This document shows positions 1 through 8,489 of a DNA stretch of 41,644 nt, piece by piece (within the stretch, counting starts at the first letter, position 1; each line of letters opens with the position of its first letter). Where the stretch lies: NCBI GenBank assembly GCA_004282875.1, contig SHLT01000010.1, positions 1 to 41,644 on the forward strand. The letters are read 5' to 3'. The DNA comes from Chromatiales bacterium (GTDB lineage Bacteria; Pseudomonadota; Gammaproteobacteria; Steroidobacterales; Woeseiaceae). The position numbers and the translations under genes are program-made. The notes beneath the pieces were generated by a model. It was not told the DNA's origin. It saw only the letters and a program-made list of their open reading frames with translations, and did no database searches.

Positions 1-51
1 ACCCGCGGCACTACGGGAATGGTATTTGAACGCAGGGGGGCCAAGACATGA
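1..51 (+). CDS. Probable C-terminal tail of Isp1 (5' truncated by window edge)
   Basis: The first frame is open from base 1 and ends at a TGA (49-51) that overlaps the ATG of the next gene in an ATGA arrangement. Only about 16 residues are visible, ending in a basic tail, so nothing in the peptide itself identifies it. The assignment rests on context: in the known hynS-isp1-isp2-hynL operons of purple sulfur bacteria, isp1 (a membrane cytochrome b-like protein) directly precedes isp2. The rest of the gene and the small subunit would lie outside the window. Confidence 0.35.
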   Translation, partial: TRGTTGMVFERRGAKT

Positions 52-1409
52 CCACTGTAGACGGAAGACATGAGCTCGATCGTGAAGCTGAGCGGCTCGC
101 CTATAAACCGCCCGAGATTCGCCACGACAAACAGGGCGACTTGGGTGACAAGGAACGCATCGATGCGGCGATGTACAACTTCCTCAAGAACTTCAATACG
201 CAGACCGCCTCGTACCTGGACGGCTGCCTGCATTGCGGCATGTGCGCCGACGCCTGTCATTTTCACGTGCGCACGGACGATCCGCGTTATACGCCGATCT
301 GGAAGATCGAACTCTTCAAACGAACGTACAAACGCAATGTCGGCCCGTTCGCATTCTTCTATCGGATGCTGGGCCTGAAGCGCCAGGTTACGATCAAGGA
401 TCTCGAGGAATGGCAACACCTGCTGTATGACAGCTGCACGGTCTGCGGTCGTTGCTCGCTCGTGTGTCCGATGGGCATCGATATCGCAGGCCTGGTTTCC
501 ATGGCTCGCCACGGCATGTTCAAAGCCGGCCTGATTCCGCATGAGCTTCACGAGGTCGCGAAGACGGCGGCCGAAACCGGCAGCCCACTCGGGATTTCCG
601 GAGAGAAGTTCGCGGAGCGCGCGGACTGGATGGGGGACGAGCATGACGTCGAGATACCCATGGATGTAGAGCAAGCCGACGTCCTCGCCGTCATGTCATC
701 CATCGAGATCAACAAGTATCCCGAGTCGATGGCAGCAACGGCAAAGATTCTAAACGCTGCCGGCGAAAGCTGGACCTTCAGGACGGACGGCTTCGAGGCC
801 ACCAACTTCGGCATGCTTTCGGGCAATCCCAATTGGCAGAAAGAATCGACGATGAAGATCATCAATGCGGCCGTGAAGATTGGCGCCAAGACCGTGGTCC
901 TCCCGGAGTGCGGACACGCCTACATGGCGCTGCGCTGGATGGGCGCCAACATGTATGGCAAACCATTGCCCTTCAAGGTGCTGCATATTTCCGAGTACAT
1001 GGCCGATGCATTGAATACCGGCAAGATCAAGGTGAAGAAGGTCGACAAGAGCGTGACCTACCACGATCCCTGCCAGGTTTCTCGTCGCGGCGGCGCCACC
1101 CAGGCGGCCCGCGACGTCATCAAGCACCTTGGCGTCGATTTCCGTGAGATGGAGTATGGCGGCGACTACAACTGGTGCTGCGGCGGTGGCGGCGGCGTAG
1201 TCACGATCAAGCGCGCCGACCCGCTGAGACACCGGGTCTTCAAGCTGAAGATGGACCAGGTCGAAAAGACGGAAGCCGACGAGTTGTTGTCGAGCTGCGC
1301 CAACTGTCGGCAGAGCTTCGACGACTCCCAGGAACACTTCAACTGGGATTACACAATGGGCAGCCTCATGGAAATGGTTGCCGAAAACCTTGAGGAGGGC
1401 AAACAATGA
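48..1409 (+). CDS. isp2: Isp2-like HdrD/DsrK-type iron-sulfur protein of an Isp-type [NiFe] hydrogenase
   Basis: This 453-residue protein probably passes electrons between a membrane-bound [NiFe] hydrogenase and a quinone or thiol/disulfide partner on the cytoplasmic side. Two 4Fe-4S ferredoxin motifs are visible near the N terminus (C60, C63, C66, C70 and C130, C133, C136, C140). The C-terminal half has one canonical CCG domain (YHDPC, then NWCCGGGGG, then SSCANC), as in HdrD and DsrK. The first CCG repeat is degenerate: where it would be expected, around residues 220-300, the paired cysteines are missing and only a PECGH remains. It starts with ATG in a stop/start overlap with the preceding frame, behind a G-rich stretch. 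The hydrogenase large subunit follows with a 4-bp ATGA overlap, which makes the Isp2 assignment stronger than a generic heterodisulfide reductase subunit. No signal peptide is seen. Confidence 0.9.
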   Translation: MTTVDGRHELDREAERLAYKPPEIRHDKQGDLGDKERIDAAMYNFLKNFNTQTASYLDGCLHCGMCADACHFHVRTDDPRYTPIWKIELFKRTYKRNVGPFAFFYRMLGLKRQVTIKDLEEWQHLLYDSCTVCGRCSLVCPMGIDIAGLVSMARHGMFKAGLIPHELHEVAKTAAETGSPLGISGEKFAERADWMGDEHDVEIPMDVEQADVLAVMSSIEINKYPESMAATAKILNAAGESWTFRTDGFEATNFGMLSGNPNWQKESTMKIINAAVKIGAKTVVLPECGHAYMALRWMGANMYGKPLPFKVLHISEYMADALNTGKIKVKKVDKSVTYHDPCQVSRRGGATQAARDVIKHLGVDFREMEYGGDYNWCCGGGGGVVTIKRADPLRHRVFKLKMDQVEKTEADELLSSCANCRQSFDDSQEHFNWDYTMGSLMEMVAENLEEGKQ

Positions 1410-3127
1410 GCTCTCGAATTGTAGTAGATCCCGTCACGCGCATCGAAGGGCACCTCCGTATCGAAGCGCAAATGGATGGCAACCAGATCGGCCAGGCCTA
1501 TTCGTCGGGCACGATGGTACGCGGCATCGAGATCATTCTTCAGGATCGTGACCCTCGCGATGCTTGGGCGTTCGCGCAGCGCATTTGTGGCGTATGCACG
1601 CTCGTGCACGGCGTGGCATCGATCCGCTCGGTCGAAAACGCGGTCGGCGCCAAAATTCCGCCGAACGCGGAGCTCATTCGCAACCTGATGATCGGCGCAC
1701 AGTACATCCACGACCATGTCATGCATTTCTATCATCTGCATGCACTGGACTGGGTAGATGTCGTATCCGCGCTGAGCGCCGACCCGAAGGCTACGGCCGC
1801 GCTGGCACAGTCTCTGAGCAGCTACCCACGTTCGTCGGAAGGCTACTTCCGCGACGTGCAAAAGAAGGTCAGGGACTTCGTCGAAGCCGGCCAGCTCGGC
1901 ATCTTTGCCAAGGCGTACTGGGGACACCCCGAGTACAAGCTGCCGGCAGAAGCCAATCTCATGGCGGTTGCGCATTATCTTGATGCCCTCGAATGGCAAC
2001 GCGATGTTGCACGGCTGCATGCGATTTTCGGTGGCAAGAACCCGCACCCGAACTTCGTGGTCGGCGGCGTACCCTGCCCCATCGACCTGAACTCCGACTC
2101 CGCGATCAACTCGAAGCGGCTGTCCGAAGTACAGGACATCATCAACAGGATGAAGGCCTTCGTTGAGCAGGTTTATGTGCCGGATACGATCGCGATCGCG
2201 AGTTTCTACAAGGACTGGTTCTATCGCGGCGAAGGTCTGGGCAATTTCATGTGCTTCGGCGACCTGCCGGGCACCAGCATGGACGATCCGGATTCCTTCC
2301 TGTTCCCGCGTGGCGCCATCCTGAATCGCGATATCTCGACGATTCACGAGATCGACTTTACCGATCAGGACGGCATCCAGGAATTCGTATCCAGTTCCTG
2401 GTACGACTACAGCGGCGGCAAGGAAGTAGGCCTGCATCCGTGGATGGGTGAAACGAACCTGAACTACACGGGTCCGCAACCTCCCTACGACCAGCTCGAC
2501 GTACAGCAGGGTTACTCCTGGCTGAAATCGCCGCGTTGGAAAGGCAACGCAATGGAAGTCGGTCCGCTGGCACGCGTCCTCATGCTGTACGCGAAGGGCC
2601 ACGACCTGACACAACATCTCGTCAACAGCACCCTGCAGCAACTCGAACTGCCGACTCGCGCCCTGTTCTCGACGCTCGGCCGCACCGCGGCGCGTACGCT
2701 CGAAACAGCAGTGCTCGCAGACGGCATGCAGGGCTGGCTCGATTCGCTCATCGGCAACATCAAGGCCGGCGACACGAAGACCTTCGACGAGACTTTGTGG
2801 GAACCCGAGAGCTGGCCGAAACAGTGCAAGGGCGTCGGTGTCATGGAAGCGCCGCGCGGTGCGCTGTCACACTGGGTCGTTATCGAAGACGGCAAGATCG
2901 CCAACTACCAGGCGATCGTCCCGAGCACCTGGAACGCGGGCCCTCGCGACCCGAACGGTCAACCGGGTGCTTACGAAGCTGCCCTTGAAGACGCGCACGT
3001 TATGCACGATGCCGAGCAACCGCTGGAGATCCTGCGCACGATACACAGCTTCGATCCGTGTATTGCCTGCGCCGTGCACGTCACGGACCCAGAGGGCGAG
3101 GAACTGGTACAGGTTGCGGTGCGCTAG
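1406..3127 (+). CDS. hynL: [NiFe]-hydrogenase large subunit, Isp-associated uptake type
   Basis: This 573-residue protein is the catalytic large subunit of a [NiFe] uptake hydrogenase and carries the Ni-Fe(CN)2CO site that splits H2. The N-terminal L1 motif RICGVCTLVHG supplies C61 and C64, and the C-terminal L2 motif DPCIACAVH supplies C552 and C555. Fifteen residues follow the L2 histidine (H558), which is the expected extension removed by a HycI/HynD-type maturation protease. The start ATG overlaps the isp2 stop (ATGA) and follows a strong GAGGAGG ribosome-binding site inside isp2. Separation of large from small subunit by isp1-isp2 is characteristic of the Isp subgroup (often called group 1e) and argues against a HyaB-type enzyme. 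No maturation genes follow; the operon ends here at a hairpin. Confidence 0.95.
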   Translation: MSSRIVVDPVTRIEGHLRIEAQMDGNQIGQAYSSGTMVRGIEIILQDRDPRDAWAFAQRICGVCTLVHGVASIRSVENAVGAKIPPNAELIRNLMIGAQYIHDHVMHFYHLHALDWVDVVSALSADPKATAALAQSLSSYPRSSEGYFRDVQKKVRDFVEAGQLGIFAKAYWGHPEYKLPAEANLMAVAHYLDALEWQRDVARLHAIFGGKNPHPNFVVGGVPCPIDLNSDSAINSKRLSEVQDIINRMKAFVEQVYVPDTIAIASFYKDWFYRGEGLGNFMCFGDLPGTSMDDPDSFLFPRGAILNRDISTIHEIDFTDQDGIQEFVSSSWYDYSGGKEVGLHPWMGETNLNYTGPQPPYDQLDVQQGYSWLKSPRWKGNAMEVGPLARVLMLYAKGHDLTQHLVNSTLQQLELPTRALFSTLGRTAARTLETAVLADGMQGWLDSLIGNIKAGDTKTFDETLWEPESWPKQCKGVGVMEAPRGALSHWVVIEDGKIANYQAIVPSTWNAGPRDPNGQPGAYEAALEDAHVMHDAEQPLEILRTIHSFDPCIACAVHVTDPEGEELVQVAVR

Positions 3128-3160
3128 GACGCGCGCAGCGTTTGTCGCTCAACCTGAACG

Positions 3161-3187
3161 GGGCCGGACGCAGGATGCGCCCGGCCC
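3161..3187. terminator. GC-rich hairpin between convergent hynL and fadJ-like gene
   Basis: A near-perfect hairpin pairs GGGCCGG (3161-3167) with CCGGCCC (3181-3187). After one A/C mismatch an inner CGC/GCG pairing closes a 5-nt loop. It is followed on the plus strand by TTACTTTGTCT, a weak T-rich tail, and it abuts the stop codon of the minus-strand gene. It sits where both convergent genes must end, so it probably serves both directions. Confidence 0.65.
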
Positions 3188-5164
3188 TTACTTTGTCTGG
3201 AGCGATTCCGACTCAGCGTAGAACATCGGACCGCCACGCCAGGCCGGGAAGCCGTAGCCGTACACATAGACGACATCAATGTCACCGGAGCGCTGTGCGA
3301 TGCCCTCTTCGAGGATCTTTCGGCCTTCATCGACCAGTGCGCCAATCAAGCGGTTCACGATCTCCTCGTCGCTGATTTCTCGACGTTCGATATTCAGTTC
3401 GGCCGCTGCGTTCTTGATGACCTCGTGAACGACAGGATCCGGGGTGGGCCGGCGATTGTCATCATAGGTGTAGAAACCGGCGCCGGATTTCTGTCCCAGG
3501 CGTCCCGCTTCGACCAGCAGGTCAGGCACCCGATACGTTGCGGGATCGCCCTTCTGCTCATCGCTGAGCGCCTGCCTGGCCTTGTAGCCGACATCGAGAC
3601 CCGCAAGGTCGAATACGCGCAGCGGCCCCATCGCCATTCCCCAGTTTTCCATCGCGCCATCGACCTGCTCCGGCGTCGCGCCCTCGAGCAACAGCAACTG
3701 CGACTGCTGCCCGTAGGGCTGCAACATGCGGTTGCCAATAAAGCCGTAGCACACACCGGAAACGACCGGCACTTTCCGAATCTGTTTTGCAAGCTTCATG
3801 CACGTCGCAAGCACATCGTCGGCTGTCTTGTCGCCACGTACCACCTCGAGCAACTTCATGATGTGAGCCGGACTGAAGAAGTGCGTACCAACGACGTCTT
3901 CGGGGCAGGAGGTCGCCGCCGCTATGGCATCGACATCCTGGTAGGACGTATTCGTGGCGAGTATCGCACCGGGCTTACACACGCCATCGAGCTTCGCGAA
4001 GATCTCCTTTTTCAGGTTCGGATCTTCAAAGACTGCCTCGATCACCATGTCGACCTCGGCCAGCGATGCATACTCGGTTGAACCGCCGATCAACGCACGA
4101 CAGGCCGACGCCTTCTCCTCGCTCAATTTGCCACGCTTCACGCTGCCGGCATAGTTGCGCTCGATTATCGACATGCCGCGCTCCAGCGCCTCGTCGCTTA
4201 TTTCAATCAATGTCACCGGAATGCCTGCATTCGCGAAACTCATCGCGATGCCGCCGCCCATGGTGCCGCCACCTATGATCCCAACGCTCTCCACCGGGCG
4301 TGTGGCCGTGTTGGCAGCCAGCCCTTCAACTCGCGAGGCCTGCCGCTCCGCGAAGAAGAAATGACGCAATGCAGCGGACTGGTCGCCACTCATCAACTTG
4401 ACGAAATTCTCACGCTCGACCTTGAGTCCATCCTCGAACGGCAGCGTAGCTGCAGCCTCTATGCAATCGACAATTGCCAGCGGCGCAGTCTGTCCCCGGG
4501 CCTTCTTGCCCAGGAGCTTGCGCGCGTCGTCGAATACGCCTGTCTCATGCTTGGGCACCGCCTGCTCCGAGGTTCGCCGAGGCTGGGCGTCCGCGGCCAG
4601 CAATTCCGTGGCCCAGGCAATGGCACCTTCTGCCAGATCGCCGTCAACAATTTTGTCCACAAGGCCAAGCGCTTGTGCCTTTGCTGCGGCGATCGGCGCC
4701 TCGGAAGTCATGAGTTCGAGGGCTGCTTCGACACCGGCGAGTCGCGGCGTGCGTTGCGTGCCTCCGGCGCCGGGCAGCAGCCCGAGCTTCACCTCTGGCA
4801 GACCTACCCTGGCGCTCGCGACGGCGCAGCGATAGTGGGCCGACAGCGCCACTTCAAACCCCCCGCCGAGCGCCGTGCCATGGAGGGCGGCGATCACAGG
4901 CTTGGCCGTTGCCTCAATCCGATTGACGATGTCCGGCAACATTGGCTCCTGCATCGGCTTGCCGAACTCGGAGATATCCGCGCCGGCAATAAACGTCCGT
5001 CCGGCACAGATGATCAGGATAGCTCGCGAGTCGTCCTGGTCAGCCAGGTCCAGCGCATCCATGAGGCCCTGCCGCACGGCATGCGAGAGCGCATTTACCG
5101 GCGGGTTATCGACTGTTATGACGCCAATCGCGTCCGTAAGTCTGTAATTAACCGGGGATGACAT
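3188..5164 (-). CDS. Fused enoyl-CoA hydratase / 3-hydroxyacyl-CoA dehydrogenase (FadJ/MFE-1-like)
   Basis: This 658-residue enzyme catalyses hydration of trans-2-enoyl-CoA and NAD-dependent oxidation of 3-hydroxyacyl-CoA in beta-oxidation. The crotonase domain (about 1-190) has both catalytic glutamates (E104 in GGGFEVAL, E124 in GLPEVKLG) and an oxyanion-hole GADISEF. The dehydrogenase domain begins with a Rossmann motif GIIGGGTMGGG (295-305) and has the catalytic H428/E440 pair in THFFSPAH and KLLEV. Two C-terminal 3HCDH segments follow. The ATG at 5164 has an excellent AAGGAG site (5171-5176 on the opposite strand) with 6-nt spacing. No thiolase (fadA/fadI) is adjacent, unlike classical fadBA. 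The domain order and length resemble the peroxisomal MFE-1 type more than E. coli FadB, which is about 730 residues. A gene for an AraC-type regulator lies divergently upstream and could control it. Confidence 0.92.
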   Translation of the reverse strand: MSSPVNYRLTDAIGVITVDNPPVNALSHAVRQGLMDALDLADQDDSRAILIICAGRTFIAGADISEFGKPMQEPMLPDIVNRIEATAKPVIAALHGTALGGGFEVALSAHYRCAVASARVGLPEVKLGLLPGAGGTQRTPRLAGVEAALELMTSEAPIAAAKAQALGLVDKIVDGDLAEGAIAWATELLAADAQPRRTSEQAVPKHETGVFDDARKLLGKKARGQTAPLAIVDCIEAAATLPFEDGLKVERENFVKLMSGDQSAALRHFFFAERQASRVEGLAANTATRPVESVGIIGGGTMGGGIAMSFANAGIPVTLIEISDEALERGMSIIERNYAGSVKRGKLSEEKASACRALIGGSTEYASLAEVDMVIEAVFEDPNLKKEIFAKLDGVCKPGAILATNTSYQDVDAIAAATSCPEDVVGTHFFSPAHIMKLLEVVRGDKTADDVLATCMKLAKQIRKVPVVSGVCYGFIGNRMLQPYGQQSQLLLLEGATPEQVDGAMENWGMAMGPLRVFDLAGLDVGYKARQALSDEQKGDPATYRVPDLLVEAGRLGQKSGAGFYTYDDNRRPTPDPVVHEVIKNAAAELNIERREISDEEIVNRLIGALVDEGRKILEEGIAQRSGDIDVVYVYGYGFPAWRGGPMFYAESESLQTK

Positions 5165-5598
5165 GCGGGGCTCCTTTGCAAATGACGACGCACTCTGTAT
5201 CGTTATTAGCCACTATGTATCGGCAACTCACAGATCAAGCGGAACGATACCTGAAATCGCTGTATCAGCAGGACGATATCGCAGGCCAGCTAAAACGCAA
5301 GCTCGCTGATTTGATGGCCCGTGGAGAGGCCAATGCCGACGCCGCCTGCCGGGCCCTGAAATTGAGTCGCCGCACCTTGCAAAGGCGCCTCAAAGCCGAG
5401 AAAACCAGCTTCCAGTCCATCCTCAAGGAAGTTCGTGCGGAACTCGCGATCAACTACCTGAAAGATGCCCGTCTCAGGTCGCTGGAGATTGCCATGCTGC
5501 TGGGTTACTCGAATATTTCGTCGTTCACAACGGCCTTCAAGTCCTGGTACGACATCCCTCCGGCGGAATACCGTCAGAAATTCCTGGCGCTCCGCTAG
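5158..5598 (+). CDS. Short AraC-type DNA-binding protein without sensor domain
   Basis: The C-terminal part (about residues 55-143) is an AraC/XylS double helix-turn-helix: CRALKLSRRTLQRRLKAE for the first HTH and IAMLLGYSNISSFTTAF for the second, followed by the usual PAEYR ending. Full-length relatives of this type have about 200 further N-terminal residues, and these are absent: an in-frame TAA at 5149-5151 closes the frame just upstream. The start is unclear. ATG 5158 would overlap the divergent dehydrogenase start by 7 bp, and ATG 5182 or 5215 would leave the HTH region intact; none has a good ribosome-binding site. It may be a genuine minimal regulator of the divergent beta-oxidation gene or the surviving 3' end of a larger regulator gene. 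Confidence 0.75.
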   Translation: MTCGAPLQMTTHSVSLLATMYRQLTDQAERYLKSLYQQDDIAGQLKRKLADLMARGEANADAACRALKLSRRTLQRRLKAEKTSFQSILKEVRAELAINYLKDARLRSLEIAMLLGYSNISSFTTAFKSWYDIPPAEYRQKFLALR

Positions 5599-5703
5599 GC
5601 CCCCTATCCATAGCCGAAAAAGGACAGGTTTAACGACGCAAGTCAGCAACCTGCGGGCGGCGATTTAGGCTATTATCCGCGGCTGGCCAATAGAGGACAG
5701 TTC

Positions 5704-7140
5704 ATGCTCGAGAAGCTCCAGTTCTATATCGATGGGCAGTGGGTCGACCCGGTCGAGCCACGCACCATGGATGTCGTCAATCCCGCGACCGAAGAGATCT
5801 ATGGCCGCATCAGCATCGGCTCTGCCGCGGATGTAGACATCGCCGTCGCGGCCGCCGGCCGCGCCTTCGAAACGTTTTCCCGAACAACACGAGAGGAACG
5901 GGTCGACTTATTGCAGGCCATCCTCGGCGAATTTTCGAAGCGCCATGACGAGGTTGCCGAGGCCATCATGGACGAAATGGGCGCGCCCTGGGATCTTGCC
6001 AGGAATGCGCAGGCGGCCAGCGGCCCGCAGCATTTCAAGGCCGCGCTGAAAGCCCTCAAAACCTACGAATTCGAGGAACGTATCGGCACGACCAACGTCG
6101 TCCGGGAACCTATCGGGGTCTGCGGCTTGATAACGCCCTGGAACTGGCCGATGAACCAGATCGCGGTAAAAGTCGCGCCAGCCCTGGCCGCCGGCTGCAC
6201 AATGGTCCTGAAGCCCAGCGAAATTGCGCCATTCGACGCGATGTTGTTCGCCGAGATCCTGCACGACGCCGGGGTGCCTGCCGGCGTGTTTAATCTCGTC
6301 AATGGCGACGGACCGGGCGTGGGCAGCGCGCTGTCGGGCCATCGTGATATTGCCATGGTGTCGTTCACCGGTTCGACGCGCGCCGGGGTGCTCGTAGCCC
6401 AGAACGCGGCGCCAACAGTGAAGCGCGTGGCACAGGAACTGGGCGGCAAGTCAGCCAACATCATTTGTGACGATGAGCGCTTCGAGAAAGCCGTCGCGTC
6501 CGGCGCCAGCGACATGTTTGAGAACACGGGCCAGTCCTGTGACGCACCATCACGCATGCTGGTCCCGCGTCATCGTCTCGAGGAGGCGGCGGCGATCGCA
6601 GCCGACGTCGCGGCGCAGACCCGGGTGGGCAACCCACGCGATGAGGGTGTCAACGTCGGCCCGGTGGTGTCCGATGTGCAATGGAACAAGATCCAGGGGC
6701 TTATCCAGGCCGGTATCGACGAGGGAGCGACCCTGGCCGCCGGCGGCACAGGACGACCCGAGGGCATCGAAAAAGGCTATTTCGTGAAACCTACGGTGTT
6801 CGCGAATGTCTCTAATGACATGACAATCGCCCGCGAGGAAATCTTTGGCCCGGTCCTGTCGATCCTGCCTTACGACGACGAGGATGACGCGATACGGATT
6901 GCCAATGACACCCCATACGGGCTATCGGGCTACGTGTCCTGCGAGGACCTCGACAAGGCGCGTAGCATTGCGGCCCGTATGCGCACGGGCATGGTACATA
7001 TCAATGGTGCCTGGCTTGATGCGGCCGCGCCGTTCGGCGGCTATAAACAATCCGGGAATGGTCGCGAGTGGGGCCATCACGGAATCGATGAATTCCTCGA
7101 ACTGAAGTCGGTCTACGGCTACGAGAAGAGAAAGAAATAA
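5704..7140 (+). CDS. NAD(P)-dependent aldehyde dehydrogenase
   Basis: This 478-residue cytoplasmic enzyme belongs to the aldehyde dehydrogenase superfamily and oxidises an aldehyde to the carboxylate. Visible landmarks are the cofactor-binding region TPWNWPM (144-150), FTGSTRAG, the general base E245 in QELGGKS, the catalytic C279 in NTGQSCDAPSRM, EEIFGPV and PFGGYKQSGNGRE near the C terminus. The substrate cannot be read from sequence; the GQSCDAPSR form is seen in broad-specificity semialdehyde dehydrogenases. The ATG is preceded by AGAGGACAG. A TATTAT at 5671-5676 could be a -10 element, with no convincing -35. The stop codon overlaps the start of the downstream lipoprotein gene (TAATG), so the two are probably translated together, although no functional link is known to me. 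Confidence 0.93.
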   Translation: MLEKLQFYIDGQWVDPVEPRTMDVVNPATEEIYGRISIGSAADVDIAVAAAGRAFETFSRTTREERVDLLQAILGEFSKRHDEVAEAIMDEMGAPWDLARNAQAASGPQHFKAALKALKTYEFEERIGTTNVVREPIGVCGLITPWNWPMNQIAVKVAPALAAGCTMVLKPSEIAPFDAMLFAEILHDAGVPAGVFNLVNGDGPGVGSALSGHRDIAMVSFTGSTRAGVLVAQNAAPTVKRVAQELGGKSANIICDDERFEKAVASGASDMFENTGQSCDAPSRMLVPRHRLEEAAAIAADVAAQTRVGNPRDEGVNVGPVVSDVQWNKIQGLIQAGIDEGATLAAGGTGRPEGIEKGYFVKPTVFANVSNDMTIAREEIFGPVLSILPYDDEDDAIRIANDTPYGLSGYVSCEDLDKARSIAARMRTGMVHINGAWLDAAAPFGGYKQSGNGREWGHHGIDEFLELKSVYGYEKRKK

Positions 7141-8489
7141 TGAAACGGACTTTTTTGCTGCTTGCGTGCGTGAGCACACTGCTGTTGGCAGCCTGCACCA
7201 GCGATTCGCAACTGCCCGACCCAACCGGCAAGGGTGTGATTCGCGCAATCAATGCAATCCCCGGCGCGCCCGAAATCGGCTTCCTCATCGAGGAATTTCC
7301 GCTGGGCGGCATGGTCTACAAAGCTTCCTCGGCGCCGGTAGACTACGACGATTTCAGCTACGACTTTAGTTTCGAGATCCTGAACCCGGGCGATACTGAT
7401 TTCACGCGCATCGCCACGGAAACGCTGCAGGTCGAGGCCGACCGCGATCACATCTTCCTGTTGACAGGCGATGTCAATGCGCCAACCATAACGGTATGGA
7501 ATGGCGACGTTCGGACATTCGATGCCGCTGATACCGTTCTTGAAGCGCGTTTCTCCCACGCGAGCACCACGCTTGGCGCCGTCGACGTCTATTTCGATGC
7601 TCCGGGGACGGTCCCGGGTACCAACCCACCAGCCGCAACCTTATCGTTTGGCGAAATATCGCCTCCCGCGGATTATGAGGCCGGCCCTTACGTCCTGACC
7701 GTGACGGACGCGGGTGATCCAGGCACGGTGCATTTTGCGTCGAATGAGGCCACACTCCTTGCGCAATTTGCGCATGTCATTACGGTGTTTGACGGCGACG
7801 AAAACGATGTGTCGCCGATTCATGTCCGTTCGATGACCTCGGTTGGCAACCCCTTGGTCTTTTCGGAGGCTGGTTCTCCGCCGCAGCTTCGCTTTATACA
7901 CAGCGCCAGCACGCTCGAAACCGTCGATGTCTACGACGATGACCTGCTCACCAGCCTGGTCTTCGGTAGCCTTGCGTTCAAGAGCACAACGGGATACCTC
8001 GACACGCTGACCGAAGCCCGAACTTTCTATTTCACGCCGGCCGACAGTATCGCAACGACACTTTTTGATCAGGAAATTTCCGCGCCGCTGGAGGGCAGCT
8101 TTGTCGACGTCTACCTGCTCGGCGATACCGACAACTGGTTGGGCGTTCGCTTTCCGTCGGACAGACAGCGAGTTTCGAACGCGTTCAGGTTGCGGTCGTT
8201 TCCGGCTGCGCTGAATCACGCCTTGTACGATGTCTACCTGACCGATCGCGATGTCCCACTCGCTGACGAAGATACGGGCGTATTGTTCAACATAGGGTAC
8301 GGATTTGTGGCACCCACAATAACCCTCGGTGCCGGGGAGTTTGATCTGTATATCACGGCACAAGGCGAGAAAACGATTATCGCGGGACCCTATCCGATAG
8401 ACGCGGTGCTCGGAGAAATCGTAGAACTGCTGATCGTCGACACGGTCGATCCGGCAACCGCCGAGATCGTCGACATTACGGCGCCGTAG
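7140..8489 (+). CDS. DUF4397-type lipoprotein
   Basis: This 449-residue protein starts with a lipoprotein signal peptide: basic MKR, a hydrophobic stretch and the lipobox LLAAC with lipidated C19. The mature part is acidic and beta-rich, and it contains repeated segments of the form RFSHAS..GAVDVYFDAPG (about 137-150) and RFIHSAS..ETVDVYDDD (about 251-265) that are typical of DUF4397 domains, which are extracytoplasmic beta-sandwich repeats of unknown role. At least two such repeats are clear, and a third variant (ALYDVYLTDRD) occurs near 360. It overlaps the aldehyde dehydrogenase stop by one base (TAATG) and its 3' end overlaps the convergent arsenate reductase gene by 14 bp. Function unknown; the location is probably the periplasmic face of a membrane or the cell surface. 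Confidence 0.88.
   Translation: MKRTFLLLACVSTLLLAACTSDSQLPDPTGKGVIRAINAIPGAPEIGFLIEEFPLGGMVYKASSAPVDYDDFSYDFSFEILNPGDTDFTRIATETLQVEADRDHIFLLTGDVNAPTITVWNGDVRTFDAADTVLEARFSHASTTLGAVDVYFDAPGTVPGTNPPAATLSFGEISPPADYEAGPYVLTVTDAGDPGTVHFASNEATLLAQFAHVITVFDGDENDVSPIHVRSMTSVGNPLVFSEAGSPPQLRFIHSASTLETVDVYDDDLLTSLVFGSLAFKSTTGYLDTLTEARTFYFTPADSIATTLFDQEISAPLEGSFVDVYLLGDTDNWLGVRFPSDRQRVSNAFRLRSFPAALNHALYDVYLTDRDVPLADEDTGVLFNIGYGFVAPTITLGAGEFDLYITAQGEKTIIAGPYPIDAVLGEIVELLIVDTVDPATAEIVDITAP

Noticed and set aside
1349-2641. Long open frame on the minus strand opposite hynL
   Set aside because: It mirrors a certain hydrogenase gene in a high-GC context, has no recognisable domain and no ribosome-binding site, so it is a coding shadow.
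7140-8489. PEP-CTERM sorting signal in the DUF4397 lipoprotein or other exported proteins, suggested by the presence of prsR
   Set aside because: No exported protein here ends in a VPEP-hydrophobic helix-basic tail; the DUF4397 protein has a lipobox and an acidic C terminus.
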